The position numbers were made by a program, and so were the translations under genes. From assembly GCF_011927785.1 (NCBI RefSeq), contig NZ_JAATJK010000001.1, positions 4,931,001-4,995,000 of the forward strand: 64,000 bases of DNA. The letters run 5' to 3'. This stretch comes from Micromonospora profundi (GTDB taxonomy: Bacteria; Actinomycetota; Actinomycetes; Mycobacteriales; Micromonosporaceae). A model generated the notes under the pieces. The model was not told the DNA's origin and ran no database searches. It saw nothing but the letters and a program-made list of their open reading frames with translations. Shown here piece after piece: positions 1-8,210 of this stretch (positions are counted from its first letter, which is position 1; every line of letters starts with the position of its first letter).

Positions 1-878
1 GGTTGCTCGCCCCGGACCCGCTCGCCGCGCCCCCACCGCAGATCCGGCCGCAGCGCCCGCAGGTTCGCGTCCAGCGCTGACAACTCCCCGGCCAGCCGGT
101 CCCCCAGCGACTGCTGCATCAGACCGGCCAGCTCGGCGCGCTGCCGCTCGGAGAGCGAGTTCATCAGCCGCTCACCGGCCGCCGAACGGCGGGCCAGCAC
201 GTCGATCAACTCGTCGACCGTTCCCGGCCGCTCCGGGAAGAACTCGCCGTGCCGGCGCATGAACTCGGCGAACGCGTCGGTGGTGTCCTCCGCGCGACCG
301 TGCCGGGCCAGCAGGTCGTTGAGGTCGCGCATCATCTCGGCCAGCCGCTGCTGCGCGGCCGGATCGGCGGACGCGCGTACCGCGTCACGCAGCCCCGCGA
401 ACCGCTGACCGAGGACGTCGTCGCGGAGCTGGTCGAGGATCTGCTGGTACGACCGGCGGGCGTCCTCGCTGGCCCACTGGTAGCCGGCCAGTTCCTCCAC
501 CGCCCGCGCGGTGGACCGGGGCAGGTTGTCGAGCACCGCCTCGGCGAACCGCGCGTTGTCGTCGTCGCGGCCCCGCAGCTCGTCCCGCTCGGCGGCGAGC
601 GCCTGGTCGAGCAGGGCACGAGCCCGGGTCACGGCGCCGTCCAGGTCGCCCCGGCGCAGCGCCTCCCGGCGCAACCGTCGCGCCCTGGCCGCCAGGTCGT
701 CGAGGCCACCACGCCCCTGCTGGCCACGACGCAGCAGGTTGCGCAGCGCCTCGCGCAGGCTGCCGCCGGCCAGCACCTCGGCGCCGACCGCGTCCACCGC
801 CTCTTGCACGTCGTACGGGGGCGCGAGCGGGTCGGGTCCGCCGCGCCACTGCCCGTACCGGAACCGGTTGCCGGCCAC
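1..878 (-). CDS. MoxR-partner protein, probably VWA-domain type; C-terminus outside window
   Basis: This gene runs off the left edge, so only about 292 N-terminal residues are visible. It starts at a GTG two bases after the stop of the MoxR-type ATPase, so the two are co-transcribed and probably translationally coupled. The visible part is Arg/Ala/Leu-rich and largely helical, with no MIDAS motif yet. Proteins encoded directly after this class of ATPase usually end in a von Willebrand factor A domain that binds metal and works with the ATPase as a chaperone-like pair. The VWA assignment is therefore from context and N-terminal character; the domain itself is not seen. Confidence 0.7.
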   Translation of the reverse strand, partial: MAGNRFRYGQWRGGPDPLAPPYDVQEAVDAVGAEVLAGGSLREALRNLLRRGQQGRGGLDDLAARARRLRREALRRGDLDGAVTRARALLDQALAAERDELRGRDDDNARFAEAVLDNLPRSTARAVEELAGYQWASEDARRSYQQILDQLRDDVLGQRFAGLRDAVRASADPAAQQRLAEMMRDLNDLLARHGRAEDTTDAFAEFMRRHGEFFPERPGTVDELIDVLARRSAAGERLMNSLSERQRAELAGLMQQSLGDRLAGELSALDANLRALRPDLRWGRGERVRGEQ

Positions 879-880
879 CG

Positions 881-2386
881 TCAGTCCCGGCCGCCGTAGA
901 CGGTGCGCCCCGAGTCGGTGACGTCCTTGCCGAGCCGGCGGGTCAGGTGCAGCCCTTCCAGCACGAACTCGACGGCGGCGGCAGCCTCCTCCGGGGTGGG
1001 CGCGTCGCCCAGGCCGAGCCGGTCCATGACCTTGGCCAGCCCGGGTACGGTGCCCACCTGGCGCAGCACCTCGGCGGAGCCGACCAGTTCACCGGTCTCG
1101 ATGGCCGCGCCCTCCTCGACGAGGGCGGTGAACCCGGACAGGTCCAGCCCGGCCAGGCGGCCCCGGAACGTCTCGGCGGTCGCGGTGCGCAGCAGGTGGG
1201 CGAGGATCTCGATCTCCCGCCCCTCCTCGCCGCTCTCGAACTCGACCTTGCCGCGCAGGGTGCTGGTCACCGACACCGCGTCACCAACGCGCGCCACCGC
1301 CGCCTCCGATGCAAGGAAGGGCCCCTTGTTATCGCTTTCTGTTGTAGAGGGGGCCCCTCCTAACACCTTGCCGGCGGCGGCCAGCAGACCGGCGCGGCGC
1401 AGCGCGGCACCGGCGACGGTCTCCGCTGCGGCGATCGCGAACCGGGCGGAGACGCCCGAGCGGGGGTCGACCGACGGCGACTCCCGCACCGCGCGGGCGA
1501 AACGGGCCAACACCTCCAGCACGTGCTCCGGCACCTCGGCGACCAGGTCGGCCTCCTGCCGGATCAGTGCCAGCTCCAACTCCAGGTCGACCGGGTAGTG
1601 GGTACGGATCTCCGCGCCGAACCGGTCCTTGAGAGGCGTGATGATCCGGCCCCGGTTGGTGTAGTCCTCCGGGTTGGCGCTGGCCACCAGGAGCAGGTCG
1701 AGTGGCAGCCGCAGCTGGTAGCCGCGGACCTGGATGTCCCGCTCCTCCAGCACGTTGAGCAGGGCCACCTGGATGCGCTCGGCCAGATCGGGCAGCTCGT
1801 TGACGGCGAAGATGCCCCTGTTGGTACGGGGTACCAGCCCGAAGTGGATGGTTTCCGGGTCGCCGAGGGTGCGCCCCTGGGCGATCCGGATCGGGTCGAC
1901 GTCGCCGATCAGGTCGCCGACGCTGGTGTCCGGGGTGGCGAGTTTCTCGCCGTACCGCATCGAGCGGTGCAGCCAGCCGACCGGCTGGTCGTCGCCGGCC
2001 TCGGCGACCCGGGCGCGGGACGCGGGGGTGAGCGGACGCATCGGGTGCTCGTTGAGCACCGAGCCGGGGATCACCGGGGTCCACTCGTCGAGCAGCGCGC
2101 CCAGTGCGCGGATCAGTCGGGTCTTGCCCTGGCCCCGTTCGCCGAGCAGGACCATGTCGTGGCCGGCGAGCAGTGCCCGCTCGACCTCGGGCAGCACTGT
2201 GTCGTCGTATCCGACGATGCCGGGAAAGCGGGTCTCGCCGGAGCGCATCCGGGCGAGGAGGTTGTCGCGGAGTTCCTGCTTGACGGTGCGGTACTGGTGA
2301 CCGGCCGCCCGTAGCGCGCCGAGCGTGCCGGGCAGGTCGGCCGGTGGAACCGGGATTACCGGGGTAGGCGCAGTCACCCGATCCAC
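881..2386 (-). CDS. MoxR/magnesium-chelatase-like AAA+ ATPase
   Basis: A 501-residue cytoplasmic AAA+ ATPase. The Walker A motif is GERGQGKTR (about residue 82); later motifs include NELPDLAERIQVALLNVLEE (Walker B region), SANPEDYTNRGRI (sensor 1) and a downstream arginine-rich segment. The family remodels or activates protein partners, usually with the VWA protein encoded next. Here that partner gene follows after two bases. The start is a GTG at 2386; a second GTG three codons in is possible, and neither has a strong ribosome site. Residues about 342-358 derive from a short palindromic repeat inserted in frame, which adds a TTA leucine codon (see repeat entry). Confidence 0.9.
   Translation of the reverse strand: MDRVTAPTPVIPVPPADLPGTLGALRAAGHQYRTVKQELRDNLLARMRSGETRFPGIVGYDDTVLPEVERALLAGHDMVLLGERGQGKTRLIRALGALLDEWTPVIPGSVLNEHPMRPLTPASRARVAEAGDDQPVGWLHRSMRYGEKLATPDTSVGDLIGDVDPIRIAQGRTLGDPETIHFGLVPRTNRGIFAVNELPDLAERIQVALLNVLEERDIQVRGYQLRLPLDLLLVASANPEDYTNRGRIITPLKDRFGAEIRTHYPVDLELELALIRQEADLVAEVPEHVLEVLARFARAVRESPSVDPRSGVSARFAIAAAETVAGAALRRAGLLAAAGKVLGGAPSTTESDNKGPFLASEAAVARVGDAVSVTSTLRGKVEFESGEEGREIEILAHLLRTATAETFRGRLAGLDLSGFTALVEEGAAIETGELVGSAEVLRQVGTVPGLAKVMDRLGLGDAPTPEEAAAAVEFVLEGLHLTRRLGKDVTDSGRTVYGGRD
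1313..1364 (-). repeat. Palindromic repeat inserted in frame inside the MoxR gene
   Basis: An AT-richer stretch interrupts otherwise very GC-rich coding sequence. One arm reads AAGGAAGGGCCCCTTGTTA (1313-1331) and the other, after a 13-base spacer, is a degenerate inverted counterpart (1345-1364). The arms match the element at 55336-55384 in layout and core sequence. The reading frame stays open through it, adding a peptide that includes TTESDNKGPF. It also introduces a TTA codon at 1363-1361 (residue 342), a codon that is rare in high-GC actinobacteria. Confidence 0.8.
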
Positions 2387-2470
2387 GCTAGCTCACGTTC
2401 ATTCAAGGCCCTGAAATAACCGCAAACGACAAGAAGGATCGCAGAACCGACAGTAGCGCCGCCATGACGT

Positions 2471-2977
2471 TCAGCGGTGGTCAGCGACGTACTGCTGCGG
2501 GTCCTTGTCGTGGAACGACAGATTGCGGCCGGCCTTGTGCTCGCCGTAGAAGGTCAACCACCGCTGGCCCAGCTCGGCGCGCAGTTCGGTGCTGGCGTGT
2601 CTGCGGAAGTCGGGCAACGCCTCGTCCTCCTCCTCGGCCAGGTGCTCGCTGTTCTCCCGGCGGGCCGTGCCGACGGCATCCCACCAGGGCTTCGAGCCGA
2701 CCGGGTGCAGTTTGGCCTCGGCGATGGCGTCCCGGATCTTGTTGTGGTCGCCGATGGCGTCGGTGGTCTCGTCTTCCCCGTCGTCGCCGTGCTTGACCAG
2801 GTGCGGATAGAGGATCGCCTCCTCTGCCTCGGCGTGGATGTCCAGGTGCAGGGCGAGGGCGTCCCAGATGGCGAGCAGTTCCTGCTCGTCGCGGGCGTCG
2901 TCGAGGCGGGCGAAGCCACGCCGGAAGGAGGCGTGGTCGTCAAGGATCAGTGCGGTGATGTCGTCCACTGTGCTCAC
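2471..2977 (-). CDS. Hemerythrin HHE-domain protein
   Basis: A 168-residue soluble protein with the pattern of an HHE cation-binding four-helix bundle. DDHASFR near residue 15, HLDIHAEAEE near 44-53, GDHNKIRD near 81 and EHLAEEE near 110 supply the His and Glu ligands of a di-iron site. Family members bind oxygen, sense redox state or protect against peroxide and nitric oxide. It starts at a GTG whose GTGA overlaps by four bases the TGA of the aldo/keto reductase gene read just before it, so the two are translationally coupled. A redox or stress role for the pair is inferred from family and context. Confidence 0.88.
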   Translation of the reverse strand: MSTVDDITALILDDHASFRRGFARLDDARDEQELLAIWDALALHLDIHAEAEEAILYPHLVKHGDDGEDETTDAIGDHNKIRDAIAEAKLHPVGSKPWWDAVGTARRENSEHLAEEEDEALPDFRRHASTELRAELGQRWLTFYGEHKAGRNLSFHDKDPQQYVADHR

Positions 2978-3954
2978 TTTCCCGTTGGGCCGGCGAACCG
3001 GGCACGCAGCATCCGGGGCATCGCGGCGAGCCCGGTGACCGGGCGGAACCGTTTGGCGGCGTCGACAAGCGCCGCGTACTCGTCGTCGGCGAGGTCGATG
3101 TCGGCTGCTGCGGCGTTGCGTTCCATCTGCTCCACGCCGGACGCGCCGGGGATGGCCAGCACGTTGGGGTGGCGCAGCAGGTACGCGAGGGCGATCTGGC
3201 TGGGGGTGGCGTCGTGGGCCTCGGCGACCTGGCGCAGTGTGTCGATCAGAACGCCGCCGCGTTCCAGGTTTTCGGGCAGGAAGTACGGGTTGGCCCGCCG
3301 GATCGCGCCGGTAGGCGGGTTCTTGGCGTCGTACCGGCCGGACAGGAAGCCCTGGGCCAGCGGGCTGTACGCGATGACGACCCGGCCGGCCTGCCGGGCG
3401 TACGGCAGCAGGTCCTGCTCGGGTGCGCGGTCCAGCATGCTGTAGCGGACCTGGTTGCTGAGCACCCGCCGGCCGAGTGCGGCCTCGGCGGCCTGCCAGC
3501 GGCGCAGCCCGTAGTTGCTGACGCCGACTTCGGAGACCAGCCCGACGTCCTGCAACGTCCGCATGCCGCGCATCGTGGTGTGGTCGGCGACAACCGGGTT
3601 GGGTTGGTGCACCTGGTAGAGGTCGAGGGTGCTGACGCCGAGCCGGGCGGCCGAGGCGACGGCCCGCTGCTGCACCACGGCGGCCACCGGCAGCACCGGG
3701 AAGATCTTGGTGGCGATCGTGACCTTCGGCCGGTCGTCACCGAGTGCCGCGCCGAGGATCCGCTCGCTGCGCCCGAACCCGTAGACCTCGGCGGAGTCGA
3801 AGACTGTCACGCCCAGTTCGATGGCGCGCCTGACGATCTGCGCGGCCCGCTGTTCGAAGTCGGGGCCGTAGCCCCACTCCCGGGAGCCGAACTGCCAGGT
3901 GCCCAACCCGATCTTGGAAAGCGGCTTGGGGGTGTCGAGGGGGATGAACCGCAT
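2974..3954 (-). CDS. Aldo/keto reductase
   Basis: A 326-residue NADPH-dependent oxidoreductase with a TIM-barrel AKR fold. The N-terminus reads LSKIGLGTWQFG, followed by FDSAEVYGFGRSE (catalytic Asp and Tyr), a Lys in the IATKIF segment, and YQVHQPNP with the catalytic His. The start is the ATG at 3954, which leads directly into the first strand; an upstream in-frame Met would add an unsupported extension. The gene overlaps the following hemerythrin gene by four bases. It lies divergent from another aldo/keto reductase gene 76 bp away. The substrate cannot be deduced. Confidence 0.88.
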   Translation of the reverse strand: MRFIPLDTPKPLSKIGLGTWQFGSREWGYGPDFEQRAAQIVRRAIELGVTVFDSAEVYGFGRSERILGAALGDDRPKVTIATKIFPVLPVAAVVQQRAVASAARLGVSTLDLYQVHQPNPVVADHTTMRGMRTLQDVGLVSEVGVSNYGLRRWQAAEAALGRRVLSNQVRYSMLDRAPEQDLLPYARQAGRVVIAYSPLAQGFLSGRYDAKNPPTGAIRRANPYFLPENLERGGVLIDTLRQVAEAHDATPSQIALAYLLRHPNVLAIPGASGVEQMERNAAAADIDLADDEYAALVDAAKRFRPVTGLAAMPRMLRARFAGPTGK

Positions 3955-4030
3955 GGTGACGAAACTACCCCGTTGTCCGGGTTCCAACGCCTCATCTCGC
4001 GTACCCGGGGGCGGGTCTACGCTCGTGATC

Positions 4031-5020
4031 GTGACCTACCTCGCCGCGGATGACCGCTACGACACCATGACCTACCGGCGCAGCGGACGCAGTGGCCTGC
4101 GGCTGCCCGTCGTCTCCCTCGGGCTGTGGCACAACTTCGGTCCGGACCGCCCGCATCAGCGGCAGCGCGACATCGTCCGGCGCGCCTTCGACCTGGGTGT
4201 CACCCACTTCGACCTGGCCAACAACTACGGCCCGCCGGCCGGTTCGGCGGAGGAGAACTTCGGTCGGATGCTCGCCACCGACCTGAGGCCGTACCGGGAC
4301 GAGCTGGTCATCTCCAGCAAGGCCGGCTATCTCATGTGGCCCGGCCCGTACGGCGAGTGGGGCTCGCGCAAGTACCTGATCTCGTCGCTGGACCAGTCGT
4401 TGAGCCGGATGGGCCTGGACTACGTCGACATCTTCTACTCGCACCGGTTCGACCCGGACACTCCGCTGGAGGAGACGATGGGCGCGCTTGACGCTGTCGT
4501 CCGCTCCGGCAAGGCGCTCTACGTCGGCATCTCGAACTACAACTCCGAGCAGACCGCGCGTGCCGCCGCGATCCTGCGTGAGCTGGGTACGCCGCTGCTG
4601 ATCAACCAGCCGTCGTACTCGATGCTCAACCGCTGGACCGAGTCCGACGGCCTGCTCGACACCCTGGAGGAGGTCGGCGCCGGCTGTATCGCGTACAGCC
4701 CGCTGGCCCAGGGTCTGCTCACGGACCGCTACCTGGGTGGCATCCCCGCCGACTCGCGGGTGCGCACCAGCGTGTTCCTCAACGAGAGCGACCTCAGCGA
4801 CGAGAAGATGGCCACCATCCGGGGGTTGGGCGAGGTCGCCGAGCGGCGCGGCCAGTCGCTGGCCCAGTTGGCGCTGGCCTGGGCACTGCGTGACCCGCGG
4901 ATGACCAGCCTGATCATCGGGGCGAGCAGCGTCGAGCAGTTGGAGACCAACGTCGCCGCAGTGGGCAATCTCGACTTCACCGCCGACGAGCTGGCCGAGG
5001 TCGACCGGCTGCTGGGCTGA
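4031..5020 (+). CDS. Aldo/keto reductase, L-glyceraldehyde 3-phosphate reductase (YghZ/MgrA) type
   Basis: A 329-residue aldo/keto reductase. The segments THFDLANNYGPPAGSAE, SKAGYLMWPGPYGEWGSRKY and YSHRFDPDTPLEETMGALD are typical of the YghZ/Gpr subgroup, which reduces L-glyceraldehyde 3-phosphate and other aldehydes such as methylglyoxal. The catalytic Asp, Tyr, Lys and His of the AKR fold are all present. The GTG at 4031 is chosen because homologs begin with a short leader before MTYRRSGRSGL. It is divergent from the neighbouring reductase and is followed at once by a hairpin. Confidence 0.88.
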   Translation: MTYLAADDRYDTMTYRRSGRSGLRLPVVSLGLWHNFGPDRPHQRQRDIVRRAFDLGVTHFDLANNYGPPAGSAEENFGRMLATDLRPYRDELVISSKAGYLMWPGPYGEWGSRKYLISSLDQSLSRMGLDYVDIFYSHRFDPDTPLEETMGALDAVVRSGKALYVGISNYNSEQTARAAAILRELGTPLLINQPSYSMLNRWTESDGLLDTLEEVGAGCIAYSPLAQGLLTDRYLGGIPADSRVRTSVFLNESDLSDEKMATIRGLGEVAERRGQSLAQLALAWALRDPRMTSLIIGASSVEQLETNVAAVGNLDFTADELAEVDRLLG

Positions 5021-5021
5021 G

Positions 5022-5040
5022 CGCCGCGGGGTTCGCGGCG
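5022..5040 (+). terminator. Hairpin after the YghZ-type reductase
   Basis: CGCCGCG (5022-5028) and CGCGGCG (5034-5040) form a perfect 7-bp GC stem with a 5-base loop directly after the stop codon. There is no T-tract, as is common for actinobacterial terminators. Confidence 0.5.
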
Positions 5041-5042
5041 GA

Positions 5043-5062
5043 GCCGGATCACCAGATCCGGC
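5043..5062 (-). terminator. Hairpin at the 3' end of the LPMO gene
   Basis: GCCGGATC, ACCA loop, GATCCGGC: a perfect 8-bp stem that includes the last codons and stop of the minus-strand LPMO gene. With the hairpin at 5022-5040 it separates two convergent genes. Confidence 0.4.
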
Positions 5063-5948
5063 GCCGCCCGGCACGGTGGTTGCGTACCTCGCACTGCCGC
5101 CCGACCGGGGCGACGGCTCCGCGTCGCCGGCGGCCCACGCCGACCAGCACCGCCAGGACCAGCACGGTGGCCGCGCCGACCAGCACCGGCCACCGCGCGT
5201 CGAGGTCGCGTACCGACGCCACAGGCACGCCCGGGTCGGCCGCCGCCGCCACCGCCGACTGGGCGGCGGCCGGCCTACTCGCCGTGGTACGCGGGACAGC
5301 CGGCGCGCTCTTCGCCGTGCCGCTGCGCGCCGCCCGGAACACCACGTCGGAGCAGGAGTAGTAGGTGTCCGGGGTGTTGGAGTTCTGCCAGATCGTGTAG
5401 ATCAGGTGCCGTCCGCTCCGGCCCGCCGGCAACCGGCCCGCCAACTGGTACGCACCTGCCCGCACCGGCGGGTCGGTCACCGTCAGAAACGGGCGCGACT
5501 CCAGATCCGCCCAGGTCAGTGGCGCTCGCGGGTTATAGCCGGGCCTGGTGACGTAGAGCCGGAAGCTACCCCGGTGCTCGATTGTGGTCCGGTACCGGAA
5601 GGTGAACTTCGCGCCGGCGGTCAGCTCGGTGCTCGGCCAGTCGGTGCGGGGCAGGTCCAGCCCTCGGTAGGCGGACAGCCCGCCGCTGCACAGCTCGCCG
5701 TCCGGGATCCGCTCCCGGTCCCGGCCGTTGATCGCGGCCACCCGCACGTTGTCCCACTCCCGGACCGCCGCGCCCGCCGCGACGGCCGCCCGGCAGGCGC
5801 TGGTGGCCGCGTACCGGCCCTGCGGTCCGCATGCCGCCGCCCTGCTGATCGGGTCCGTCGGGGCGCCGTGCGCGGCGGCAGGCGTGCCGGCCAGCGGCAC
5901 GGTCGCGGCGGCGACCAGCACCGTGACGAGCAGCCGGCGTACGGTCAT
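5049..5948 (-). CDS. AA10 lytic polysaccharide monooxygenase with a C-terminal membrane anchor
   Basis: A 299-residue secreted copper enzyme of the AA10 family, which oxidatively cleaves chitin or cellulose. The signal peptide (1-26) ends TPAAA and cleavage exposes His27 as the mature N-terminus. His125 in TTIEHRGSFRLYVTRPGYN completes the histidine brace, and the SGRHLIYTIWQNSNTPDTYY segment with a later DVVF matches the end of the catalytic domain. A Pro/Ala/Ser linker is followed by one membrane helix (WPVLVGAATVLVLAVLVGVG) and a basic tail. Most AA10 enzymes are freely secreted or carry a binding module, so the anchor is unusual. The start is the ATG at 5948, immediately before the signal peptide. 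Confidence 0.9.
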   Translation of the reverse strand: MTVRRLLVTVLVAAATVPLAGTPAAAHGAPTDPISRAAACGPQGRYAATSACRAAVAAGAAVREWDNVRVAAINGRDRERIPDGELCSGGLSAYRGLDLPRTDWPSTELTAGAKFTFRYRTTIEHRGSFRLYVTRPGYNPRAPLTWADLESRPFLTVTDPPVRAGAYQLAGRLPAGRSGRHLIYTIWQNSNTPDTYYSCSDVVFRAARSGTAKSAPAVPRTTASRPAAAQSAVAAAADPGVPVASVRDLDARWPVLVGAATVLVLAVLVGVGRRRRGAVAPVGRQCEVRNHRAGRRRIW

Positions 5949-6085
5949 GACGTTGACCTCCCGCCAGTGGTACGGGCGCGGGGAGGCAAAGGTTCGACGC
6001 CGGGGGCGCGGGAATCGCGGCATGGGCCAGGGTGTTCCGATAGACGGTACGGATCGAGGCCAGACCCCAGGCCGAGGAGGCAGAC

Positions 6086-6208
6086 ATGAAGGTACGCACC
6101 TCGTTGCGCGCGCTCAAGCAGAAGCCCGGTTCGGTGGTGGTCCGCCGGCACGGTCGGGTGATCGTGGTGAACCGCGCGAACCCGCAGTGGAAGAGCCGTC
6201 AGGGCTGA
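6086..6208 (+). CDS. rpmJ: 50S ribosomal protein bL36, zinc-free (C-minus) form
   Basis: A 40-residue protein beginning [15 protein letters not shown] and ending NPQWKSRQG, the pattern of bL36. None of the Cys residues of the zinc-ribbon form is present, so this is the zinc-independent paralog (YkgO type), which in many bacteria replaces the zinc form when zinc is scarce. It is a lone gene with a good ribosome site (GAGG eight bases before ATG) and a very strong hairpin behind it. I see no convincing Zur operator upstream, so zinc regulation is inferred only from the family. Confidence 0.92.
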   Translation: MKVRTSLRALKQKPGSVVVRRHGRVIVVNRANPQWKSRQG

Positions 6209-6236
6209 TCAGCCCCGCAACGGACATCGAGTCGCA

Positions 6237-6271
6237 GACGCCCCGACCGGGAGGTTTCCGGTCGGGGCGTC
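6237..6271. terminator. Strong 14-bp hairpin between rpmJ and the cupin gene
   Basis: GACGCCCCGACCGG (6237-6250) is perfectly complementary to CCGGTCGGGGCGTC (6258-6271) around a 7-base loop. It sits between convergent genes and can terminate both rpmJ (+) and the cupin gene (-). Confidence 0.85.
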
Positions 6272-6296
6272 GCCATGTGTGAGCACACCCGAACGC

Positions 6297-6812
6297 TCAC
6301 TCAGGGAGAATGGTGACGTTCTGCTCAAGCAACTCGTCCACGAGCCTGGCGTAGCGTTCCGGGCCCCACTGGGGTGGCTGTTCTCCGGGCTGGGGCTCGT
6401 CTCCGTTATCTACGAAGAACTTCTCGTGTCCGCCCGGGGTGAAGATGACCAGCATTCTGGCGTCGGTGTCGCCCACGTTCTTGAACCTGTGCCGGGTGCC
6501 GCGGGGGATGAAGACGAAGTCACCGGCCTCGGCCACCTGGAGTTCATCGCCGTTGAGGAACTCCAGGTGGCCCGACAGCACGTAGAACGCTTCGTCCTCG
6601 TTGCCGTGGCTGTGTGCGACCGGTCCGGCCCCGGGTGGCACGGTGGCTTCGATGAGCCCGAGAGAGCCGTTGGTGTCGTCTACGGTGACCTTGATGGTGT
6701 AGGTGTCGCCTGCGAGCCACCTGTGGGTGCCCTCGGAGCGCCGGACGAAGACACCGCCGCGAGCGGTCCACCGCGGGTCGTTCTTGTCGGGCACGGGGAA
6801 CGGGAAACTCAT
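6297..6812 (-). CDS. Cupin-domain protein
   Basis: A 171-residue protein with a single cupin barrel. The metal-binding first motif is GPVAHSHGNEDEAFYVLSG (about residues 64-82, two His and one Glu) and the second is GDFVFIPRGTRHRF, with the fourth ligand His near residue 108. Cupins of this type range from dioxygenases to sugar-binding proteins, so no reaction can be assigned. The start ATG follows a good AAGGAG site. The gene lies 87 bp downstream of an FAD oxidoreductase on the same strand, with a hairpin in between, so it probably has its own promoter. Confidence 0.85.
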   Translation of the reverse strand: MSFPFPVPDKNDPRWTARGGVFVRRSEGTHRWLAGDTYTIKVTVDDTNGSLGLIEATVPPGAGPVAHSHGNEDEAFYVLSGHLEFLNGDELQVAEAGDFVFIPRGTRHRFKNVGDTDARMLVIFTPGGHEKFFVDNGDEPQPGEQPPQWGPERYARLVDELLEQNVTILPE

Positions 6813-6840
6813 CTGCTACTCCTTGGATTTTTTGCATGGG

Positions 6841-6860
6841 AGGGCGGCCGGTGCCGCCCT
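6841..6860 (-). terminator. Hairpin after the FAD oxidoreductase gene
   Basis: AGGGCGGC, CGGT loop, GCCGCCCT: a perfect 8-bp stem 40 bp after the stop of the minus-strand oxidoreductase gene. Confidence 0.5.
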
Positions 6861-6899
6861 GTTGCGTGGGCTTTCTTGGAGGTTCAGGGAGGAAGCTCG

Positions 6900-8210
6900 T
6901 CAGGCCTTTGCAGATCGGTGCAGGACGCCATCGGGGTCGTAGCGCTTCCACAGCTCGCGGACCCGGGCACCGGTCGGCCCTGGGTAGGCGCGAGCGAATG
7001 TCCTCCTATCGGGATGGCTCTCGAAGTTCACGTATCCGCCGTCCACGTGCGGTGCGAAGGCGCCCCAAGCGGTCGAAAGGGCCTTCCGGCCGTACGGTGG
7101 GAACGTCGAGGCGATGACAAGCGCTTTGTGGTGACGATGTGGGTAGGCGGTGGCGGCCGGGTCAAGGTCGTTGGCGGCGCCGCCGAGTGAGCGCATCTGG
7201 ATCAGGACCGGGTCGCGGCCCGTCACCGCCTTCACCAGGGCGCGGGCGGCGTCGCGGTTGATGTCCGCGAACAGTCCGTTGGTGGTGTTGGTGGGCATCT
7301 GGCCGGTATTCGGGTGCAGATGCGCGGGCGGGACCATATTCGAGTACGGGACGATATGAGCCTGTTGGACCGTGATTCCCCTGATATCGAGGAGAGGCTG
7401 AAGGGCTCGTTGGATCGTGGCCGGCTTGTTCGAGGCCACGACGGCGGTGATGGAGGCGACCGGCGTGATGCCTTGGGAGGCCAGTGTCACCGCCGTCGTC
7501 AGTTCACGTGGCGCGGCCGCCATGACGGCACCCCAACGCTGCAGGTTGCCGCCCGCAGAGTCCACTCGCATGACGAGCTGGGCGAACCCGACGTCGCGCA
7601 GTTCGATGGCCTCGATCTCGAAGGCCACCGCGATCCCCGCACCGGCTCCCGCACCGCGCATCACCCACAACAGATCGGGCTCGGTGGCGGCATCGGCGCG
7701 GACCTGGGTGCCGTCGGGCAGCACCACCTCCACTGCGCGGACGTGGTCGATGGTGAGTCCGTAGTGCCGGACGAGCCATCCGATGCCGCCGGCCGTTGCC
7801 AGGCCTCCGACACCGACGTTGCCGTGGTCGCCGGAGCTGATAGCCAGTCCGTGCGGGGCGAGTGCCTGCGCGACCTGCGCCCAGCGGGCGCCCGCCTCCA
7901 CCCGTACCAGGCGCGTACGGCGATCGAGGACGTTGACGCGGCGCATCGCGCTCAGATCGATGACGAGTCCGTCGTCGTTCGTGGCGCTTCCGGACAGGCC
8001 GTGCCCGCCACTGCGGACCGCGAGAGGGAGATTCCGCCCGCGGGCGAGCCGCAGCGCCACAGCGACGTCATCGGCCGACTTGGCGAGGACGACTGCTGCG
8101 GGCCGGCCGACGGTGGTGTACGTGGAGCGGAGCAGACTGTAGCGAGGATCGCCCTCGGTGACGATTTTGCCGGTCAGGCCGGCCGGGACGGTGCCAAGGC
8201 GCGTGGTCAT
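6900..8210 (-). CDS. FAD-binding oxidoreductase (berberine-bridge-enzyme/PCMH type)
   Basis: A 436-residue flavoprotein with a PCMH-type FAD domain: VRSGGHGLSGSATNDDGLVI holds the His that is often covalently attached to FAD, followed by SSGDHGNVGVGGLATAGGIG. The C-terminus (YVNFESHPDRRTFARAYPG, then RVRELWKRYDPDGVLH) is the BBE domain. The family oxidises sugars, alkaloids and natural products. The ATG at 8210 overlaps by ATGA the stop of the upstream LLM flavoenzyme gene, so the two form an operon controlled from the HxlR-regulated intergenic region. The substrate is unknown. Confidence 0.88.
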   Translation of the reverse strand: MTTRLGTVPAGLTGKIVTEGDPRYSLLRSTYTTVGRPAAVVLAKSADDVAVALRLARGRNLPLAVRSGGHGLSGSATNDDGLVIDLSAMRRVNVLDRRTRLVRVEAGARWAQVAQALAPHGLAISSGDHGNVGVGGLATAGGIGWLVRHYGLTIDHVRAVEVVLPDGTQVRADAATEPDLLWVMRGAGAGAGIAVAFEIEAIELRDVGFAQLVMRVDSAGGNLQRWGAVMAAAPRELTTAVTLASQGITPVASITAVVASNKPATIQRALQPLLDIRGITVQQAHIVPYSNMVPPAHLHPNTGQMPTNTTNGLFADINRDAARALVKAVTGRDPVLIQMRSLGGAANDLDPAATAYPHRHHKALVIASTFPPYGRKALSTAWGAFAPHVDGGYVNFESHPDRRTFARAYPGPTGARVRELWKRYDPDGVLHRSAKA

